From Gordius sp. MW1 (taxonomy: Eukaryota; Nematomorpha; Gordioida; Gordea; Gordiidae): a stretch of 64,000 nt of DNA. A program made the translations under genes and the position numbers. Every line of letters starts with the position of its first letter. Positions within the stretch are counted from its first letter, which is position 1. Below the pieces are notes generated by a model that searched no databases, was not told the DNA's origin, and saw only the letters and a program-made list of their open reading frames with translations. The DNA is taken from assembly GCA_964036665.1 (NCBI GenBank), contig OZ038529.1:16996060-17060059 (forward strand), read 5' to 3'. Positions 58,101-64,000 of the stretch are shown here, piece by piece.

Positions 58101-61062
58101 ATCATAATTAATTACATCAGGTGGCCTGGCATCTGTTATGTACACCGACACTGTTCAAACGTTTTTGATCCTTTTTGGAGCCGCCATGACAGCCATAATA
58201 AGTACACGATTTTCTTTATTGAAAGGCTATGATATCGATCGATTGATCTGAGGACAAATTGTTTTAATTAAAAAAAAATTGATTTTACCAAATAGGCCTA
58301 AATAAAGTAGGGGGATATCAAAGTCTCAAATACAAGTATATGACGGCCATTCCATCGTCGTTGGAAGAACTGAGTGACAAAAACTCAACTCTAAATTCGG
58401 GATGCGGTTTACCCCGGGCCGATTCTTGGGTTTTGCTCAGAAATGTCAATTCTGACGTTCCATGGCTGGGGATTGCTTTGGGACAAACAACCGTATCTCT
58501 CTGGTACTGGTGCACAGATCAAGTGAGTTATTAGTAATTTCCCTAAAAATATGCATCAAAATAAATATTTCATGTTTACTACCCCCTGCCTGTTAATTTT
58601 TCAAAATATTAATTGCTAATAATAATTAGTTGGATTCGAAACTTTTTGAAAGTACAATAGTTTTTTTGTTTGTTTTATTATTATCATCTGTGACCATTTT
58701 GTTGTGTTGTTAATTGCTCTTTAATTACACTAGTCTCAAATAATGCTTCGGTTAAATTACTAAATTTTCTTAAATTTTTTGCTGAAAACACCATATAGCT
58801 TTTGAAATAAATCGGTTCAAAGTCATACGAGCTTTTTTAGATCGATACTGCGAAAACAAATCTAATATTTAAGGTTAAAACGTAAAAAATTTTGCTCTAC
58901 TTAAATTAGTTTTTAATTTCTTGTATCTTATATTTAAAAAACGAGCTAGACATTCAGTCTCCCCCCTTCCCTAGTATATAGGCTAATATGCATATTAATG
59001 GTTTTTAAAACTCGAAGAAATTAATAAATTATAAAGGCATCACATTGTGCTTATAACTAAAAAATATTGCCACAAAATCTCTAAAATTGCAGTAATTATT
59101 AGTAAGAAATTAATACAATCACCCATAATTATATAATTTAGCTTTAGATTGTCAATTTGGCATGGAATGGCCCTTTTATTATTTTTAAATTACACCCAAA
59201 ATCTAATAACATTTTTACTAATTTCTTACGTTGCCGTTCAATGCCATTCATTTTATTTGTTAGATGATGGTGCAGAGGGCTTTAGCAGCTAAAAGTTTAT
59301 CTCATGCTCAAGGAGGTACCATATTTGTAGGGTATCTTAAATTATTGCCTTTGTTTTTACTCATCATACCGGGTATGGCAAGCCGTGTTTTATATACAGG
59401 TATCCTATTATTTTTCTTTAATATGTACTACGAAATTGCTTAGACTTAGTTGCGTGCTCCGACCCCGATAATTGTGAAAGAATTTGTGGAAATAGAGTCA
59501 GTTGTGCTAATATAGCTTACCCACTGATGGCTTTTGACATTTTGCCACCTGGTAATTAAAAAAATATTTATAATGATAATAAATTTGTTATTCTTAAATC
59601 TTGGTATATTAAAATAAAAATGATAGTAATAGGGCTCTCATAATTTATAACATGTTGCGTTTAGGACTCAAAGGTGTCATGTTTTCCGTTATGCTTGCTG
59701 CTTTAATGAGTGATCTTGCTTCGGTCTTTAACAGCTCGAGCACCCTTTTCACCATTGATATATATCAGAAACTGAGAAGGAAAGCTAGTGTTAGAGAATT
59801 AATGATTGTCGGCAGGTTTGGTTCTTTATTTATACATCATGTGAAAACGAAGTTTATTTTTATTATTTGTTGTAACAATGTTTTAATATGATGTTTTATC
59901 TTAGGTGCTTTGTATTGCTAATGGTTGGCGCCAGTATTGCTTGGATTCCTGTTATTGAGACTTTCCAGGGTGGACAGCTTTATATATATATTCAATCAGT
60001 TGGCTCCTATCTGGCACCGCCCATCGCTTGTGTCTTTCTTTTGGCTGTACTATGGCCTCGCTGCAACGAGATGGTACAAATAATAAAATTATATATATAT
60101 ATATGCATTTAGGGAGCATTTTGGAGCCTTATGATAGGTTTGGGCGTTGGGTTTTTGAGGATGCTTTTGGATTTAGTTTATCAAGCACCACCTTGTGGAA
60201 CTCCGGACAATAGACCTGCAATAATAGCTAAAATACATTTTCTATATTTTGCAGCTATATTGTTTTGGATTACAGGAGTTTGTTGTGTTATAATAAGTTA
60301 CGCCACTCCACCGCCAGCCAAAAAATATGTAAATATATGTTTGCTTGTTTATTTTTATGTTGCCACTCATTTAATCAATTATACTCCAATAATTATAATT
60401 TACATGCACATAGTTAATAAAAACTACTTATTGGACACGGTTCGCACCTTATGAAACAGTAGAAACGTCAAATAACTTACCAGAAGACGAGAGTGTAAAT
60501 AGTTCCTCCAAAGACTCACCCAAATCTCTCAGGCAAAAAGACTCTTTGGATTTCAACAATACTCAAAATTTAAACAAAACCAAAGGTTTAACCAATTTTA
60601 AATGTTGTCATATATATAGTTTGCCTGAAATTGCCTGTATAATAAGAAACATTCTATTTATTTTCTAAATAAGTTGAGCATAAATAACATTAAGATTATA
60701 CGATTTTAAGGAAAATTGTTTCAATTTTAATTTTTATTAAAAATACAGAGTCTTTTATTAACAACTCTCAAGAAATATTAAAATCACTCAATGGATCAAA
60801 AGATATTAAAAATAAAGTTGAAAGTCAAAATTCAGACAATTGTTCCTTAGAACTGCGCCATATTCTTTTGCGAACCTGGAAATGGTTTTTGGGTTTCGAA
60901 GACACCGAAGATGTCAGAGTATCGAAAGCGGCACACCAAGAGACGAGGTTAGAAAAAATACAGTCACTACATCAATCGCCTTTAGCCGCCTCATTAATCA
61001 AAATAAATGTGGTCATCATTATCTCATTAGCCGTGTTTCTTATGCTATTTTTCACATTCTGA
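52175..61062 (+). CDS. SLC5 family sodium/solute symporter, SMIT/SGLT-like (~693 aa, 15 exons)
   Basis: Plasma-membrane carrier that couples sodium to uptake of a sugar, myo-inositol or related solute. Coding exons: 52175-52261, 52309-52367, 52496-52600, 54907-54966, 56429-56533, 56974-57079, 58121-58201, 58311-58522, 59264-59399, 59444-59551, 59665-59815, 59905-60073, 60113-60328, 60414-60585 and 60749-61062. All joins are GT-AG and in frame except exon 1 to 2, which is one nucleotide short. Conserved residues, with human SGLT1 equivalents from memory, are N58 (N78), H63 (H83), E82 (E102), D184 (D204), WYWCTDQ at 266-272, K298 (K321) and Q434 (Q457). The signature [10 protein letters not shown] and a final membrane helix ([19 protein letters not shown]) frame the family's full length. 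S369 then D370 at the Na2 position, plus PRCNEM, PDNRP and TPPP, resemble SMIT (SLC5A3/A11) more than SGLT1. Substrate not certain. Confidence 0.9.
52601..54906. other. SLC5 intron 3 (2306 bp)
   Basis: AT-rich intron, no gene or clear element seen. Confidence 0.6.
54967..56428. other. SLC5 intron 4 (1462 bp)
   Basis: Contains a 5' scrap starting TAGAGACCTGCAT at 55522, similar to the hAT TIR at 48899, with GGCCTGGCCCATACCCG words after it, and a near-perfect hairpin at 55968-56004. The ORF near 55766 has no support. Confidence 0.55.
55968..56004. repeat. Perfect 16-bp inverted repeat, 5-nt loop
   Basis: AATAATAATGAAGTGT, loop TTTTG, ACACTTCATTATTATT. Either DNA strand, or the intron RNA, could fold into a stable hairpin. 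It may be a MITE relic or a structured intronic RNA. Nothing distinguishes these. Confidence 0.8.
57080..58120. other. SLC5 intron 6 (1041 bp)
   Basis: AT-rich intron, nothing recognisable. The intron before it (56534-56973) and that at 58523-59263 are likewise without features. Confidence 0.5.
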
Positions 61063-62089
61063 ATGGAATTTGATGAATGCCTGTTTACAGATATGTACCG
61101 CGTATATTCTTATCCCTTTCTTTGTTATAATACTCATGAAGCACAGGTTTATAAGTTAAAGCGGCTTACTTTTTAACCCCTGACCAGAATTATATTTAAA
61201 TTCTATAGTCGCCAATATTATTTATCTCATTTTTCAAAATGTTTATATTTTATCCGTATTATTTGGATTATATTGTAAAGCTTGTGTATTATTCAGATCT
61301 TTGTTGATTTAGAATACACATTGTTGTTATTTTAACGAATAATTATCACGAATTTTCAAAGTAAAGATAAACAGATTTTTGATTCCCTAAAAATTTTACT
61401 TGAAGTTTAACTAACTTTATTATATAACTTTAAGTATCAATTAATTTTTTACCATATATATGATCTAATTATAGGGTAAAGGTCGTCTTCCTAATGTACA
61501 TATTAACAATTAAACGCTACTCATCTTGTAGTATTTTGGTATTTATTTTTAACATCTTTAAATAGTTTCAACCTAATTGAAGTCCTTAATAAAAATCTAT
61601 GTTAGACGAGGAAATTTAAAAATACACTAATTGAGCCGACGTTAGGTTATCGCTAAAATCATTATTAGCTCCATTTATAAAATATAATATTAATTTAAAA
61701 TTTATGAAATGATGAAGGCATGAATGCTTAAAAAATCAGTTATAATTACTATTGACCTGATGTGTGGGCAGAATAATTGAAAGTGTGATAAGAATATTTA
61801 CGAGAATAAAAAACAAATACACTGTTAAATGTTGATTAGAATAAAGGTATAAACTGAGATCATAACTAACAAAATCACAAAATTTAAAAAGTATCTTCTT
61901 TGTCATGTGTTAGGTCCCACAGTCGTTAGGGTTTGTTGGATAAATTTCTTCCATCTTGATTAGGTAAGCGCCCTGTTTTGATTTATCTTCTTAGTTTTCT
62001 TATATGGTCTACTTGTTCCTTCCACGTGACACGAGGTCGTCTTATATTTGGCCTAAAACTGTCATTTGTCATATTTAGTCGAGTTTGTA
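61063..62089. other. 3' flank of SLC5 and spacer
   Basis: AT-rich, no gene. AATAAA occurs at ~61587 as one possible poly(A) signal. Its use is unproven. Confidence 0.4.
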
Positions 62090-63010
62090 AACCCTAAGCT
62101 CCACCGTATCATTCTCATCTCCGTTGCTTGTGATAACTTTTCTTCCTTGGCGTTAATGCCCATGTTTCACTTCCATAAATAGACACCGGCCTTACGATGA
62201 AATTGTAAGCCTGTCTCTTTAACCATATTGGCATCTTCTTGTCGCACATTACACCGGTTATTCGCCATTTAAGCCATCCCTTTTGGATCCGTGCATTGAC
62301 TTTTTTTGCACAACCTTCCTCTTGATGTAACATCGAGCCGAGGTATGTAAACCTATTTAATTTTGGGTACTTTAGATGGTTATCTAGCGGTGGTTATGGT
62401 CATCTCCATGTATACCGTTTTTCGATTGTTCACTTTTCAGCTTCTTCGAATACTTTGTCTCTTTGTATAATACTATATCATCGGTATATGTTTTAGACCA
62501 AGGAGATGGCTTTTGAATGGCTCTCGTTATCGTGTCCATAATTATGTTCAATATAAATGGACTTAAAGCAGATCCTGGATGCTATCTAATATCAATTCGA
62601 GAGGGTTTAGAGTTCGCAACTGTCTAAATGCACTATAAATATTTTTCATTAGCCGAACATATGCGCCAGAGATGTTTTGTTTTCTCAAGAACCATCATAT
62701 CAAATCGCGAGGGACTGTGTTATAAGCTTTCTCCAAGTGGATAAAGACCATATATAATAGATATTTTGTCTTTATTTTTACTTATCCATCATTTATATTA
62801 GTGCGAGTATCGGGTTAATTATGGATTTACCGGCCACAAATCCGAATTGGTTAGTTGATATTTCTATCTCGTTTTTCAGCCTTGTTACTAAGGTTCTTTC
62901 GATAAGTTTAAAAGATTGGCGAGTTAGCTTGATATATCTTTGATTACCACACTCCTGTGGGTTTCCCTCGCTTTTAAATAAGAGTATAATCATGCTCGCT
63001 GAATTCGCTC
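62090..63010 (-). pseudogene. RTE-type LINE reverse transcriptase remnant
   Basis: On the - strand, pieces of one reverse transcriptase appear in order with frame breaks: SEGNPQECGNQRYIKL and TNQFGFVAGKS near 62960-62810; LEKAYNTVPRDLI near 62740; the polymerase box as YTDDIVLYK near 62480, where F/YADD is usual; then YLGSMLHQEEGCAKKVNARI and MPIWLKRQAYNFIVRP with YGSETWAL near 62350-62150. This order and wording match RTE-like non-LTR elements. No endonuclease domain or 3' end was found. In-frame stops, e.g. after PRDLI and after IQDLL, make it non-functional. Confidence 0.85.
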
Positions 63011-63220
63011 TTCCACCATCTTGTTAAAGAGGTTCTCTATGGTGGTGACTCTTGCGTCTCGGAATACTACATTAGGAATTCCATCTGGGCCATAAGTTTG
63101 TCCTTTTGGCATCGTATTAACTTCATCCTCTACAGAGAGTTAGTTCGACCATACTTATGTTTGGCTCAATATCGGGAAGAGCATCTTCATCATTTGCAAT
63201 ACTAATAAGTTTTTGAATTT
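63011..63220. other. Probable upstream part of the LINE remnant
   Basis: Reads on the - strand contain short resemblances to the region before the reverse transcriptase (e.g. GPDGIPNVV near 63095). Too decayed to annotate more fully. Confidence 0.35.
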
Positions 63221-63590
63221 TTTATAAAGAGAGCCCGATTTACGACGGGTGGTAACCGAGAATCAAATAAGAATAACTCTAATTTATATCCCATCTAGGA
63301 CACATTTTAAATTAGAGACTAATTTAACTAAATTATTCCTATCTCTTTTAGAATGTGACTTGAAAATAAAAAAAGACATATAACGTTTTCGCTCTTATTG
63401 GAGCTCATCAGTATGCCATATTTAATTTTCTAGTCACATAGTAATCGAGGTAGGTATATATCTAAATTAGATCGAGTTCACGTTTAGGTGTTTAAGGATA
63501 AAACTCATTAACCCACCGTAATTGTGGCATAAATAATATTTGTTATAATTGATTCGCGGTTACCACCCGTAGTCTCTCTTTATAAAAACC
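63221..63590. mobile_element. MITE-like inverted repeat (~370 bp)
   Basis: Arms at 63221-63265 (TTTATAAAGAGAGCCCGATT...ACGGGTGGTAACCG) and 63550-63590 (CGGTTACCACCCGTAGTCTCTCTTTATAAA) are inverted repeats of ~40 bp with a few mismatches. No ORF. The superfamily is not evident. Confidence 0.7.
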
Positions 63591-64000
63591 GAACCGGAAT
63601 CGTATTTACTGTTGTGTTCACCCTATGCTGCGATTTTTATTACTCATCTTTATCGATTTTAATTGTGTCAATTTTACTCTACGCGTAGTTTAGATGACTG
63701 ATGGTCATGATTGTTAATATCTCTACGATATAAATAGATTGTTAATATCTCTACGATATAAATAGATCGTTTATTACTACCATCTTTATCTTATCGCGTA
63801 TTATTATATTACCTCGCTAATAATTATTCTTTTTCGCGTAGTAGAAAAAAATAAAGGAAGAAAATGTAACGTTAATAAAACAAAAAAATTAATAACTTCG
63901 CGCGCGAATATATAAATAAACAAATTAGTTTATGGGTACCATTTGATAAAACAGAATTTACTTTAATATATCCTTTAACCCATCTTATGGAGGATATATT
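63591..64000. other. AT-rich window end with a small tandem repeat
   Basis: No gene. GATTGTTAATATCTCTACGATATAAATA is present twice in a row at ~63709-63765 (28-29 bp period). Confidence 0.6.

Noticed and set aside
58340-58534. Separate short gene starting MTAIPSS
   Set aside because: It is the interior of SLC5 exon 8 read from an internal methionine.

Overview
The window looks like a piece of an AT-rich, repeat-laden invertebrate animal genome. It has spliced genes with GT-AG introns, TATA boxes, a signal-peptide gene family, an SLC5 transporter, and Ty3/gypsy, Helitron, RTE, hAT and pogo-like elements. The sequence alone does not identify the species. No rRNA, tRNA, CRISPR or bacterial-type operon was recognised.

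Bases 1-30133 are a tandem array of a ~14.7 kb unit. One partial unit (1-1033) is followed by two complete ones (1034-15714 and 15715-30133). Each unit begins inside a 5'-truncated, degenerate Helitron that encodes a broken Rep/helicase. It then runs through AT-rich filler, an RTE LINE scrap, G/C-run low complexity, a ten-unit satellite of 107/128 bp repeats that each carry a hairpin, and hAT-like debris. It ends with a Ty3/gypsy element and ~370 bp of flank. The gypsy element of the first complete unit is intact: 277-bp LTRs, PBS, one 1265-codon Gag-Pol ORF, PPT and a 5-bp target duplication AATGA. The gypsy element of the second complete unit has two 1-bp deletions, three deletions of 34, 206 and 23 bp and a nonsense codon, although its LTRs and flanks are essentially unchanged. 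Every gypsy flank visible in the array reads AATGA, so a single insertion came first and the whole segment was duplicated afterwards.

Bases ~30560-41600 hold a cluster of three paralogous multi-exon genes for secreted His/Gly/Lys-rich proteins. One is on the + strand (30700-32835) and two are on the - strand (39692-33320 and 41524-40240). They share signal-peptide exons, intron phases 0/2/1, a conserved aromatic-glycine block and a dibasic site, HKRS, immediately after the His-rich half. Two of them end in a strongly acidic tail. No known family was recognised; this is the most likely undescribed system in the window.

Bases ~42000-52100 are intergenic. They hold several well-delimited transposons: small hAT-like MITEs with CAGTGGCGTAGCC- or CATGGGCGTAGC-type ends and 8-bp duplications, a 1167-bp hAT element with perfect 17-bp TIRs and a transposase remnant, a pogo-like MITE, and an inverted minisatellite with a nested MITE.

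Bases 52175-61062 contain one 15-exon + strand gene for an SLC5 sodium/solute symporter (~693 aa, SMIT/SGLT-like) with conserved sugar- and sodium-site residues and some introns of only 39-47 nt. The right end (62090-64000) carries a degenerate RTE-type reverse transcriptase on the - strand and a MITE-like inverted repeat.
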